Shown here: positions 28,954-35,857 of the stretch, one piece after another
Numbering within the stretch: position 1 is the first letter of the stretch
Layout of the letters: each line of letters opens with the position of its first letter
Source of the DNA: Streptoverticillium olivoreticuli subsp. olivoreticuli
GTDB lineage: Bacteria > Actinomycetota > Actinomycetes > Streptomycetales > Streptomycetaceae
NCBI RefSeq assembly: GCF_003391135.1
Contig: NZ_CP031455.1
Coordinates: 3,937,001-4,001,000, forward strand
Reading direction: 5' to 3'
Length of the DNA: 64,000 nt
The notes under the pieces: model-generated
Database searches by the model: none
What the model was told of the DNA's origin: nothing
Seen by the model: only the letters and a program-made list of their open reading frames with translations
Made by a program: the position numbers and the translations under genes

Positions 28954-29451
28954 TCAGTACCCCCGTTTCTTGATCTCGTCCGCGAGCGCCTCCAGGCTGT
29001 CCGCCAGATACGCGACATCGGGCGCGTCCCAGTCGGTCATCAGCTCGGCGACCGCCCGCGCGCGGGCCTTCCAGAGCTTGGTGATGGCCAGCCGGCCGGC
29101 CCGTGTGACCTTCACCAACTGCGCCCGGCCGTCCGTGGGATCGGGCGAGCGCTCGATGAGGCCCTGCTCCTCCAGCCGCTTGGCGGGCGGGGTGAGCGTG
29201 GACTTGTCGACCTCCATGGCCTCGGCCAGCACCGAGAGCCGCACGGGCCCGCCGTGGGAGATCTGGGCGAGCAGGGTGTAGTCCCCGAGCGGGAGTCCGA
29301 GGCCGGAGTCGGCCATGATGCGCCGCCGGATCGCGGTGGAGAACATCCAGTTCCCCACGACCGCGAGGGCGCCCGCCACCCGTCCCGTCTCCTGCTCGGT
29401 GCTCGCCGCGGGGGCATCGCCCGACGTCCGCGCAACGGTTTCTTCCCGCAC
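28954..29451 (-). CDS. MarR-family transcriptional regulator
   Basis: 165 aa from a GTG at 29451 with GGGGGAGG before it. Winged helix about 60-125: LSVLAEAMEVDKSTLTPPAKRLEEQGLIERSPDPTDGRAQ. First gene of the marR-MFS pair and head of the whole minus-strand run to 18627. An inverted repeat 16 bp upstream of its start is the likely operator. Expected ligand: a phenolic pathway intermediate or product. Confidence 0.93.
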   Translation of the reverse strand: MREETVARTSGDAPAASTEQETGRVAGALAVVGNWMFSTAIRRRIMADSGLGLPLGDYTLLAQISHGGPVRLSVLAEAMEVDKSTLTPPAKRLEEQGLIERSPDPTDGRAQLVKVTRAGRLAITKLWKARARAVAELMTDWDAPDVAYLADSLEALADEIKKRGY

Positions 29452-29466
29452 TGCCTCCCCCTCACA

Positions 29467-29488
29467 AGTTGGTTGGCTCCCACCAACT
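29467..29488. promoter_or_regulatory. Candidate MarR operator
   Basis: AGTTGGT (29467-29473) and ACCAACT (29482-29488), perfect 7-bp arms with an 8-nt centre, in the marR/luciferase-type monooxygenase divergent promoter. Position just upstream of marR suggests autoregulation. Confidence 0.65.
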
Positions 29489-29646
29489 ATCCATCATGTC
29501 TGTGCTGCTGCGCAACAGCATTCGCAACAAGTGCCTTTCGGGGCAAGGGAGATCCACCCGGGCTCGATCGGGCGTCGAGCGACCCGCGAGCCGACTTTGT
29601 GACTGTCGCTGTGCTCAGGTGAAACCGGCATGCGACGAGGTGCGAT

Positions 29647-30714
29647 GTGGAATTCGGTGTGACGTTCTTCCCCACCGTGGGACCGAAGGACAAGGACGCC
29701 CAGACCTACTACGACGAGGCGCTGGGCCTGATCGAGCGGGCCGACGAGCTGGGCTACCGGCATGTGAAGACGGTGGAGCACTACTTCTTCGACTACGGCG
29801 GGTACAGCCCCGACCCCGTGACCTTCCTGGCCGCGGCCGCCGCCCGGACCCGCAACGTCCGCATCATCACCGGCGCGGTCATCCCGGCCTTCACCCACCC
29901 GGTCAAGCTGGCGGGCAAGCTGGCGATGCTGGACAACCTCTCGCACGGCCGGCTCGACGTGGGCTTCGGACGGGCCTTCCTGCCCGACGAGTTCGCCGCC
30001 TTCGGCGTCTCCATCGACGACAGCCGCGCGATCTTCACCGAGGGCGTCGAGGCGTGCCGCAGGCTGTGGTCCGAGGAGGACGTGGTCTGGGAGGGCCGCT
30101 TCCACAAGTTCGGGCCGGTGACGCTCCAGCCGCGTACGGTGCAGAAGCCGCATCCCCCGGTCTACATCGCCACCGCGATGAGCCAGGAGTCCTGCGAGGA
30201 GGCCGGGCGCAACGGCTACCACCTGCTGCTCGTCCCCGCGACGTCCAACCGGGAGCGGACCCGGGAGCTGATCGCGGCCTACCGCGCGGCGCGCGCCGAG
30301 GCGGGCCACGAGGGCGAGGGCAACGTCCAGTTGAGCTACCCCTGCTACCTCGCCGAGGACGGCGCCGAGGCGCGCCGCATCGCCCGCTACGACGAGGAGC
30401 GCTACAACGAGCGCCTCGGCGAGGCGGTCCGGGCGTGGGGCGAGGTGTCCAGCAGCGCGTACCCCGGCTACGAGAAGATCCTCGACGCCACCAGGAACTA
30501 CGACTTCGACAAGAAGCTCGCCGACAACAAGCTGCTGGCCGGCTCCCCCGACGAGGTCCTGACGCAGCTCAAGGAGATCGAGTCCTGGTACGGCGCGGAC
30601 ATCACCGTGAGCCTCACCATCCACTCCGGCCTGCTGCCGGTGGAGCAGTCGCGGCGCTCGCTGGAGCTGTTCGCCGAGCACGTGGCACCGCACTTCGCCG
30701 CGCAGGGCCGATGA
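29647..30714 (+). CDS. Luciferase-like FMN-dependent monooxygenase
   Basis: 355 aa from a GTG at 29647 (GAGG nine bases before). LLM (TIM-barrel) pattern: EFGVTFFPTVG, HVKTVEHYFFDYGG, ITGAVIPAFTHP, LDNLSHGRLDVGFGRAFLPDEF near residue 110, and C-terminal SPDEVLTQL. Known: uses FMNH2 supplied by a separate reductase; the third gene of this operon is one. Inference: a ring hydroxylation or quinone-forming step, possibly replacing ActVA-ORF5, which I did not find. Confidence 0.9.
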   Translation: MEFGVTFFPTVGPKDKDAQTYYDEALGLIERADELGYRHVKTVEHYFFDYGGYSPDPVTFLAAAAARTRNVRIITGAVIPAFTHPVKLAGKLAMLDNLSHGRLDVGFGRAFLPDEFAAFGVSIDDSRAIFTEGVEACRRLWSEEDVVWEGRFHKFGPVTLQPRTVQKPHPPVYIATAMSQESCEEAGRNGYHLLLVPATSNRERTRELIAAYRAARAEAGHEGEGNVQLSYPCYLAEDGAEARRIARYDEERYNERLGEAVRAWGEVSSSAYPGYEKILDATRNYDFDKKLADNKLLAGSPDEVLTQLKEIESWYGADITVSLTIHSGLLPVEQSRRSLELFAEHVAPHFAAQGR

Positions 30715-31676
30715 GCGGTACGGCCGGCGGGCCCGTACGGACCGCGGCGGTCGTCGGCGCCGGGACGATCGGCCTGGCCTGGACGACGCTGTTCCTCGCG
30801 CACGGCCTCGACGTCCGCGTCAACTCCCGCCGCGCGGACGCGGAGCGGGCCGTGCGCGAAGGGGTCGGGCTGTTCGCCCCGACCCTGCCCGGCGGGCCCG
30901 CCGACCCGGCGGAGCTGCTGGAACGCGTGACCGTCGAGCCCGACGTGGCGAAGGCTGTGGCCGGGGCCGACGTGGTGCAGGAGAACCTGCGCGAGGACCT
31001 GGCCGAGAAGCGGAAGCTGTTCGCCGGGATCGAGCACATCGCGCCCGGCCACGCGCTGCTGCTGTCCTCGACATCCTCGCTGCGCACCGACGACATCGGC
31101 GCGGACATGGCCGACCCCGGGCGGCTCCTGATCGGCCACCCCTTCAACCCGGCGCACCTGATCCCGCTCGTGGAGATCATCCCCGGCACCCGCACGGACC
31201 CCGACGCCGTCACCCGGGCCCTCGACTTCTACCGGTCGCTCGGCAAGACGCCCGTCGCGGTGCGCGGGCCGGTGACCGGGACGGTGGCCAACCGCCTGCA
31301 GTCGGCACTCTTCCGGGAGGCCGTGCACCTCGTGCTCGACGGCGTCCTGACGGTCGACGAGCTGGACGCGGTGGTGACCGGCTCGATCGGGCTGCGCTGG
31401 GCGGCCGTCGGGCCCTTCCGCGCCTTCCACCTCGGCGGCGGGCCCGGCGGGCTGCGGCGGATGCTGGAGGCCGTAGGGCCGAGGATGGCGGCGGAGTGGC
31501 AGCACCTCGGCACCCCCGAACTGGACGGTCCGGCGGTCGAGTTGCTGGTCGAGCAGGCGGAGGATGCGTTCGGCCGCGGGGCCGGGGCCTACGAACGGCT
31601 CGCCGCGGAGCGTGACGCCCGCCAACTGGCGTTGCTCGCCTCCTTGGGCCGGCTCGGGCCGGAGTCCTCGTCATGA
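30711..31676 (+). CDS. 3-hydroxyacyl-CoA dehydrogenase-like reductase (ActVI-ORF1 type)
   Basis: 321 aa; ATG overlaps the LLM stop. NAD-binding VVGAGTIGLAW at 14-24, catalytic region LIGHPFNPAHLIPLVEI with the His of the HAD family, C-terminal helical domain (ANRLQSALFREAVHLV). Known: ActVI-ORF1 reduces the side-chain ketone stereospecifically and sets C3 of the benzoisochromanequinone. This gene is the best single marker that the product has an ActVI-type pyran ring or its open hydroxy-acid form. Confidence 0.9.
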   Translation: MSGTAGGPVRTAAVVGAGTIGLAWTTLFLAHGLDVRVNSRRADAERAVREGVGLFAPTLPGGPADPAELLERVTVEPDVAKAVAGADVVQENLREDLAEKRKLFAGIEHIAPGHALLLSSTSSLRTDDIGADMADPGRLLIGHPFNPAHLIPLVEIIPGTRTDPDAVTRALDFYRSLGKTPVAVRGPVTGTVANRLQSALFREAVHLVLDGVLTVDELDAVVTGSIGLRWAAVGPFRAFHLGGGPGGLRRMLEAVGPRMAAEWQHLGTPELDGPAVELLVEQAEDAFGRGAGAYERLAAERDARQLALLASLGRLGPESSS

Positions 31677-32161
31677 CCGTGGAGCTCGGCCACGGCATCG
31701 ATGAATTCCGGGCGACGATGGCGCGGTTCGCGAGCGGCGTCGTCGTGGCCACGACGCGCGACGCGGACGGCAACCCGCACGGCTTCACCGCGAGCTCGTT
31801 CTGCTCGGTGTCGCTGGATCCACCGCTGGTGCTCGTGTGTCTGGCGGAGACGGCGAACTCCTACGAGGCGTTCCGGTCGTCCTCCGCGTGTGCGATCAGC
31901 ATTCTCGCGGAGGATCAGGTGGGGGTGGCGCGGCGGTTCGCGACGAAGGGGGGCGACAAGTTCGCGGGCGCTCCCTTCACCTCACTGCCCGAGGGCGGCC
32001 TCGGGGTGCCGGGGGCGCTGGGGGTCATGGAGTGCGAGGTGCGGGACCGGCATGCGGCTGGGGATCACGTGATCCTGGTGGCCGAGGTCCAGAACGTGCG
32101 GGTGGGGCCGGGGCGGCCGATGGTCTATTTCGGGAGCGAGTTCCACCGGCTGGGGGGCTGA
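31673..32161 (+). CDS. Flavin reductase (ActVB type)
   Basis: 162 aa, ATGA overlap with the previous gene. Flavin-reductase-like split beta-barrel: FRATMARFASGVVVATTRD, GFTASSFCSVSLDPPLVLVCL, ISILAEDQVGVARRFA. Known: ActVB is an NADH:FMN reductase that supplies FMNH2 to a monooxygenase; here the partner is likely the LLM gene at the head of the operon. Ends just before the dispersed repeat that the mobile element entered. Confidence 0.92.
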   Translation: MTVELGHGIDEFRATMARFASGVVVATTRDADGNPHGFTASSFCSVSLDPPLVLVCLAETANSYEAFRSSSACAISILAEDQVGVARRFATKGGDKFAGAPFTSLPEGGLGVPGALGVMECEVRDRHAAGDHVILVAEVQNVRVGPGRPMVYFGSEFHRLGG

Positions 32162-32352
32162 TTTTTCCCCCACCCCGCCCCTTCCCGGCTGTGTCGATTT
32201 GCGGCTCCGCCGCGTGGGGGCTCCGCCCCGGACCCCGGTCCTCAAACGCCGGACGGGCTGATTTCGCCGGCTACGGTCCACGAAATCAGCCCGTCCGGCG
32301 TTTGAGGACAAGCGGCGCAGCCGCTTTGGGGGTCCGGGGGTTTCCCCCGGTT
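32162..32352. repeat. Dispersed GC-rich palindromic repeat, left part (interrupted by the element)
   Basis: Modules shared with other copies in the window: CCCCGCCCCTTCCCGG, GGGGCTCCGCCCCGGACCCC, the long hairpin at 32238-32309, and CCCCCGGTTTCGGGAAG. The copy breaks off at 32360 and resumes at 41960. Confidence 0.85.
32238..32309. terminator. 29-bp perfect hairpin after the flavin reductase gene
   Basis: Arms 32238-32266 and 32281-32309 are perfectly complementary (core CGCCGGACGGGCTGATTTCG), 14-nt loop. It lies 77 bp past the stop codon and before the original convergent KR gene. Likely bidirectional terminator. Confidence 0.75.
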
Positions 32353-32390
32353 TCGGGAAGCCCCGATGCTCGTAAGTAGGTGTTCTGGAG
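32340..32390. other. attL of the serine-integrase element
   Basis: Left half is the chromosomal repeat (CCCCCGGTT), core TCGGGAAG at 32353-32360, right half is element DNA with CCCGATGCTC, 10 nt, GTTCTGGAG. Same core at attR 41960-41967. Probable crossover dinucleotide AG at 32359-32360. Confidence 0.85.
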
Positions 32391-32414
32391 CCTAGTGCCT
32401 GGTCAGGGCACGCG

Positions 32415-32446
32415 AAAGCCCCGCTCGGCACGATGGCCGAACGGGG
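32415..32446 (-). terminator. Terminator of the 142-aa protein gene
   Basis: AGCCCCGCTCGGC / GGCCGAACGGGGCT imperfect hairpin with a 5-nt loop, downstream of the gene ending at 32462. A second almost identical copy lies at about 32990-33021. Confidence 0.6.
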
Positions 32447-32461
32447 CTCGTTGATGGCCGA

Positions 32462-32890
32462 TCAGCCGCAGAACGACGACCGTACGGCGGTCACGATGCT
32501 CGCGGCCTGGTCGTCCGTGAGGCTCGGCACGGTGCCGCCCTCAAAGCGGCTCTTGGTGTTCTTCTGGACTGTGGCGTCGTCCTTGCCACCCTTGACGTCC
32601 AAGCACACGTCCCGGGACCTGCTGACGGCCCGGTCTTCCTTCGCGACCAGCCCGGGGTTGATGGTGCGCAGGGCCCGTATCAGCGTCTCGCGCTGCGTTG
32701 CGTCCGGCGACGGGGCCGACGCGGGCTTTGCTGCCTCGCTCGGCTGCTCTGTGGGCTTGGCGGGCGCTGTGGCGGACGGTTTGGGCTCGGCCTCGGCCTT
32801 GTCCTTGCCGTCCTCGAACAGCGACAGGATGCCGCCGAGTACGAGCACGCCCGCCCCGACCGTGATCCATGTACGGGTCTTCTTCTGCAC
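32462..32890 (-). CDS. Small membrane-anchored protein with a two-Cys outer domain
   Basis: 142 aa. N-terminal KKTR then hydrophobic WITVGAGVLVLGGIL (8-22) with no lipobox Cys, so probably membrane-anchored. Charged Pro/Ala/Glu linker to about 65, then a small domain with two Cys (DVCLDV, SSFCG at the end), reminiscent of DUF732-like domains. First gene inside the element from the left; function unknown. Confidence 0.7.
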   Translation of the reverse strand: MQKKTRTWITVGAGVLVLGGILSLFEDGKDKAEAEPKPSATAPAKPTEQPSEAAKPASAPSPDATQRETLIRALRTINPGLVAKEDRAVSRSRDVCLDVKGGKDDATVQKNTKSRFEGGTVPSLTDDQAASIVTAVRSSFCG

Positions 32891-32989
32891 CGTGGCCCCT
32901 CCCTACCGACAACTGCAAGATCACTCGTGCTTATCACGCATCGGCGCCGCAGACGTGGGATAGATCGATATCCGCCACGGGCAGCAAAG

Positions 32990-33021
32990 AGCCCCGCTCG
33001 GCACGATGGCCGAACGGGGCT
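32990..33021 (-). terminator. Terminator of the zinc-ribbon/TM gene pair
   Basis: AGCCCCGCTCGGC, 5 nt, GGCCGAACGGGGCT: a repeat of the hairpin at 32415-32446, placed just after the gene ending at 33040. Confidence 0.6.
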
Positions 33022-33039
33022 GGTTCCGTCGTGAGGGCT

Positions 33040-33237
33040 CTACCGGATCACGTCGTCCGGGGTCGGTCCGGCGCCCAGCTTCGGGGCGCACACGGGGCAG
33101 GCGTACAGGGTTCTTCCAGAGCTGCTGGTGCCCTGTATCCATCGGATGGCGACGGGGGCGCGGGTGACCGTCTTGCACTCGGTGCAAGGTTCCACGTGGG
33201 CAGTCGGCACGACAGGGAACCGCTCTTCTACAGTCAC
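33040..33237 (-). CDS. 65-aa zinc-ribbon protein
   Basis: GTG start at 33237 overlaps the upstream gene stop (GTGA). Four Cys in two pairs, CTEC at about 19-22 and CPVC at about 51-54, the zinc-ribbon spacing. No other features. Coupled to the TM protein gene; role unknown. The frame is open much further up, but that part is antisense-like composition and overlaps the neighbour. Confidence 0.6.
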   Translation of the reverse strand: MTVEERFPVVPTAHVEPCTECKTVTRAPVAIRWIQGTSSSGRTLYACPVCAPKLGAGPTPDDVIR

Positions 33238-33587
33238 GCGGACACCCCCGCAGTGGTGAACGCGGACGCGGGGAACGGAGCTCCGGGGTACGTGTACGGG
33301 TAGTCCTCGCCGAGCGTGGCCATGAAAACAGCTCGTCGCCGTTCCTGGATCACGCGGAGTTCCAGAGTGTCCTCGGCTTGGCGCTGGAACAGCTCGGCTG
33401 CCTCTTCCTTGCTCGGGCTCCGCCACGGGGACAACCATGGGCTGACGGGGGCGGGCTCGGGGGTCGGCACGGGTGCATGGGCGGGGTCCGCTGCGTGGCG
33501 TCCGTGGGCGGGCTTGAGCAGGCGGAACAGCAGCACCACTACGGGTGCCAGCACCGCCACCAGGGCGAGGGCGATAACATCGCGCAT
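33234..33587 (-). CDS. 117-aa single-pass membrane protein
   Basis: N-terminal RDVIALALVAVLAPVVVLLFRLL (2-24) is a membrane anchor; then a Pro-rich linker and a charged helical cytosolic part (KEEAAELFQRQAEDTLELRVIQERRR). Translation-coupled to the zinc-ribbon gene. Unknown function. Confidence 0.65.
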   Translation of the reverse strand: MRDVIALALVAVLAPVVVLLFRLLKPAHGRHAADPAHAPVPTPEPAPVSPWLSPWRSPSKEEAAELFQRQAEDTLELRVIQERRRAVFMATLGEDYPYTYPGAPFPASAFTTAGVSA

Positions 33588-33623
33588 ACGTCGTTCAGCT
33601 CCTGAATAGCTGTCTTCGGCGGA

Positions 33624-33664
33624 GCCCCGGCGGACCGGTCCTAAGCGGTCTTCCGGGGCGTTTT
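33624..33664 (+). terminator. Plus-strand intrinsic terminator without an upstream plus-strand gene
   Basis: GCCCCGG (33624-33630) with CCGGGGC (33653-33659), an inner GGACCG/CGGTCT pairing, then GTTTT. It lies between the divergent TM and GntR genes, so a short plus-strand RNA or antisense transcript may end here. Confidence 0.55.
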
Positions 33665-33681
33665 CGTGTTCGACGATAGTC

Positions 33682-33713
33682 CTTTACGTCAAGACACGTA
33701 AAGGCTCGTAAAG
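33682..33713. promoter_or_regulatory. Candidate GntR operator
   Basis: CTTTACG (33682-33688) is inverted against CGTAAAG (33697-33703), and CGTAAAG recurs at 33707-33713, exactly 10 bp later (one helical turn). It lies about 60 bp upstream of the gntR start. Confidence 0.6.
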
Positions 33714-33773
33714 CTACGTCAGCGAACGTGGCCGTAAGTGTGCTCTTGTCACCCGCGCGCTAGCGTCGTCGGC

Positions 33774-34064
33774 ATGGACTACAGCCCCGACGCGAAGATC
33801 ATTCGCGATGCGCCCGAGCCCCCGTTTGAACAGCTCGCGGGCATCCTGCGGGCGCGCATCGCCCGCGGGGACTGGAAGCCCCGTCGCCCGATCCCTGCCG
33901 AGTCCCGGTTGGGTGAGGAGTACGAACTTTCGCGGCCAACCGTCCGCCGTGCGATCGCCGCCCTGGTGGCCGATGACGTGCTGTTCGTCGTCCCGCAGCG
34001 AGGTACATACGTCCAGGGCAGCGAGCCCGCCGGCGAGGGCGCGCGAGTGCTACCGGAGCCGTGA
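33774..34064 (+). CDS. Small GntR-family regulator (DNA-binding domain only)
   Basis: 96 aa from the ATG at 33774. GntR winged helix: PFEQLAGILRARIARGDWKPRRPIPAES then LGEEYELSRPTVRRAIAALVADDVLFVVPQRGTYV. There is no effector-binding domain. Known: KorSA-type GntR proteins of actinomycete integrative elements repress replication/transfer genes. Inference: element repressor binding the CGTAAAG repeats upstream. Confidence 0.85.
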   Translation: MDYSPDAKIIRDAPEPPFEQLAGILRARIARGDWKPRRPIPAESRLGEEYELSRPTVRRAIAALVADDVLFVVPQRGTYVQGSEPAGEGARVLPEP

Positions 34065-34236
34065 CGGTCGCGCAGTGGCGTCTGCCGAAGCGGCATACGA
34101 TCGTCCGCGGGCCCCGGTCTGGTGTCGGTGGAGTCGACAATGGGGCGGGCCGGGGCCCAATCAGCGCCGAGCCCCGCCCGCACGCCTCGGAGGGAAGCGC
34201 ATGGGCGGGGCGGTTTGCGGCGCTACGTGCTGCGCC

Positions 34237-34380
34237 CTACTGCGAGTATCCGCAGACGGAACAAACCCACATGGTGGCAGATATCTCAGTTCCGTCGTCT
34301 TCCAGGAGTACGGATCTCGCCAGCATGCCCTGGCACCCCTGGGTGGGGCACGACTGCGCTTCGTTCACTTCCCTGGTCAC
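34237..34380 (-). CDS. 47-aa zinc-ribbon peptide
   Basis: GTG at 34380 with AGGAGG nine bases upstream, stop TAG at 34237-34239. CPTQGC near residue 11 and CSVCGYSQ at the end form a four-Cys zinc ribbon. It overlaps out of frame the 3' part of the next upstream ORF. The strong ribosome site and intact Cys pattern argue that it is real. Confidence 0.6.
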   Translation of the reverse strand: MTREVNEAQSCPTQGCQGMLARSVLLEDDGTEISATMWVCSVCGYSQ

Positions 34381-34555
34381 CGTTACTCTCCTCCTTGCTT
34401 GGGCGACGGTATCCGCAGTCGCAGATCCAATCGCCGTGACGCAGTGGATTTCCGGCCCTGTCCATGAAGATCTCTCGCACCATCATCCGGTCCAGGCAGC
34501 GCGAGCAGCGCACGCCCTCACACATCGTGCGAACTTCGGCATCCTTCTTCAACAT
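34286..34555 (-). CDS. Possible 89-aa zinc-ribbon protein
   Basis: ATG at 34555 with GGAG nine bases upstream. CSRC and ICDCGYRR within the first 50 residues; the C-terminal 30 residues overlap the 47-aa gene in another frame and are low complexity. Either the two overlap genuinely or a frame change once separated them. Confidence 0.4.
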   Translation of the reverse strand: MLKKDAEVRTMCEGVRCSRCLDRMMVREIFMDRAGNPLRHGDWICDCGYRRPSKEESNGDQGSERSAVVPHPGVPGHAGEIRTPGRRRN

Positions 34556-34932
34556 GCCGCGCTCTCCTGACTGGTGGGCTCCATGCCCGGGATGATGCTC
34601 CTCGCTGGTGTTTCGTATGGCTCATTCGCTCATATCTCCCCCTATCTGATTACGGTGTGCTGTGGGTACCCCTCTGACCTGTCCGGCCGACGACCGGACG
34701 TGGTTCCCGCCCCTGCCGGGATAGGTGATGTGTAAGAGGTGCCTCTACCCATGACCCAGTGGGGCGGAGTCTGATTGATGCCTTCCGGCTGTCCCCCGTA
34801 CAGCCGGAAGGGGGTGGGTACCCGGTCGGCCGCTGGACCTCAACCGACGACCGACCGGGCGTTGGTGCCTGCCCCTCTGCGATCGGCTAGCGTCCATCGG
34901 GGGAAGGGCGCATCCGCAGAGGGGCAGGCGGT
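34556..34932. other. Hairpin-rich non-coding stretch inside the element
   Basis: 377 bp without a convincing ORF. Perfect stems: GTCCGG/CCGGAC (34681/34694), CTTCCGGCTGT/ACAGCCGGAAG (34782-34792/34800-34810), CCCGGTCGG/CCGACCGGG (34821-34829/34851-34859), and a 15-bp stem at 34867-34881/34915-34929. GTGGGTACCC occurs twice (34662, 34814). The last stem probably terminates the gene ending at 34933; the others suggest structured RNA or an origin-like site. Confidence 0.5.
34867..34929 (-). terminator. 15-bp stem after the 96-aa protein gene
   Basis: GCCTGCCCCTCTGCG (34867-34881) and its exact complement (34915-34929), four bases past the stop of the gene ending at 34933. Confidence 0.55.
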
Positions 34933-35223
34933 CTAGGGGGTGCCGCGCTGGCGCGGCAGGCAGAACGCTTCGAGACGCCGCGCGGCGTCGACCAGCGCCC
35001 GCAACTCGTCCATGTCCTCTTGCCATCCGCGCAGCTGCGCGATGACTTGGGCGAGTTGATCGCGGAATTCCTGGGTGTCGTAGACGGCCGGGCTGTAGGC
35101 GGGGGTCAGCGCGTCCGCCGTCACGTCACCCGCTGGGGGCACAGGAGGTTCTGCCGACCCGTCCAGCGCGACCACGAAGGGCGGGCGAGTGCGCTCCGCG
35201 TCGACGGGGTGCTGCTCACTCAT
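34933..35223 (-). CDS. 96-aa element protein of unknown function
   Basis: Acidic N-terminus and a helical C-terminus (TQEFRDQLAQVIAQLRGWQEDMDELRALVDAARRLEAF) likely to form a coiled coil. Its start overlaps the stop of the upstream gene by 8 bp, so it belongs to a three-gene unit reading from 35724. No known domain recognised. Confidence 0.6.
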   Translation of the reverse strand: MSEQHPVDAERTRPPFVVALDGSAEPPVPPAGDVTADALTPAYSPAVYDTQEFRDQLAQVIAQLRGWQEDMDELRALVDAARRLEAFCLPRQRGTP

Positions 35224-35497
35224 TTGGGTGCATCGCCCTCTCCTGGCCGTCCTCGCCGGGCCACTCCTCGATCGCTCTATGAGCAGCGCCGAAGTGCCGC
35301 ATGATCCGAGCGCGAGCCAGGATGATGCCGAACTCGTCGCCCGTCGCCTGAGCCAACGTGAAGTTGGCGATCACTTCGCCGCATCCCACGCACTTCTCAG
35401 CAGGACGCGGCATGGAAGGGGCGGGCGTAGCGGAGAGGGTGGGCGTGACCATCCAGTGTCCGCCGGAGAGTGGGAGGGAGATCAAGGGTGTGGGCAT
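35216..35497 (-). CDS. 93-aa element protein with a CxxC motif
   Basis: ATG at 35497 overlaps the upstream stop (TGATG). CVGCGEVIANFTLAQATGDEF at about 36-56 has one CxxC pair and a later HFGAAHRAIEEW that may supply His ligands, so a small zinc-binding fold (C2H2-like) is possible. Middle gene of the three-gene unit. Confidence 0.55.
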   Translation of the reverse strand: MPTPLISLPLSGGHWMVTPTLSATPAPSMPRPAEKCVGCGEVIANFTLAQATGDEFGIILARARIMRHFGAAHRAIEEWPGEDGQERAMHPNE

Positions 35498-35724
35498 CAG
35501 TCCACGCTCCGCGGGCCGAGTCCGAGGGCGCGGCGCTCCTCGTCGGTGGCCAGGCGGATGGCCCTCGCCGGCGCCGTCCACCTCTCGGTGGTCCCGATCC
35601 CTGCGAGTGTGTACTTCTCGCCGTCGAATGCGTGGGACACGCCCAGCCGATCGGCGGTCTTGTCCACCAGCAGGGCGCCGGGCCGGTAGCCGGTCCACCG
35701 CGCCGCACCTGTCGTCTCCGTCAT
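35497..35724 (-). CDS. 75-aa conserved element protein
   Basis: Starts TETTGAARWTGYRPGALL; ATG at 35724 with GGAGG ten bases upstream (another start ten codons up is possible). Contains VDKTADRLGVSHAFDGEKYTLAGIG and ATDEERRALG. Small cytosolic protein common beside XRE/DUF397 loci by pattern; no function assigned. First gene of the unit, divergent from the XRE regulator. Confidence 0.55.
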   Translation of the reverse strand: MTETTGAARWTGYRPGALLVDKTADRLGVSHAFDGEKYTLAGIGTTERWTAPARAIRLATDEERRALGLGPRSVD

Positions 35725-35857
35725 CGTGTTCGAGCCTCCGTGTGTCCCGCTCATGGGGAGCGGGCATCAACCGTGAAGCTCAGGTTCCACCGGCATCGCT
35801 ACGCTGACCAGGGCCCTAGCCATGCCAAATGGCTTTGGAATAACGGGAGTTGAACGC

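Noticed and set aside
34061..34570. 169-codon plus-strand ORF after gntR
   Set aside because: Composition unlike a protein; the opposite strand has two Cys-patterned small ORFs with ribosome sites.
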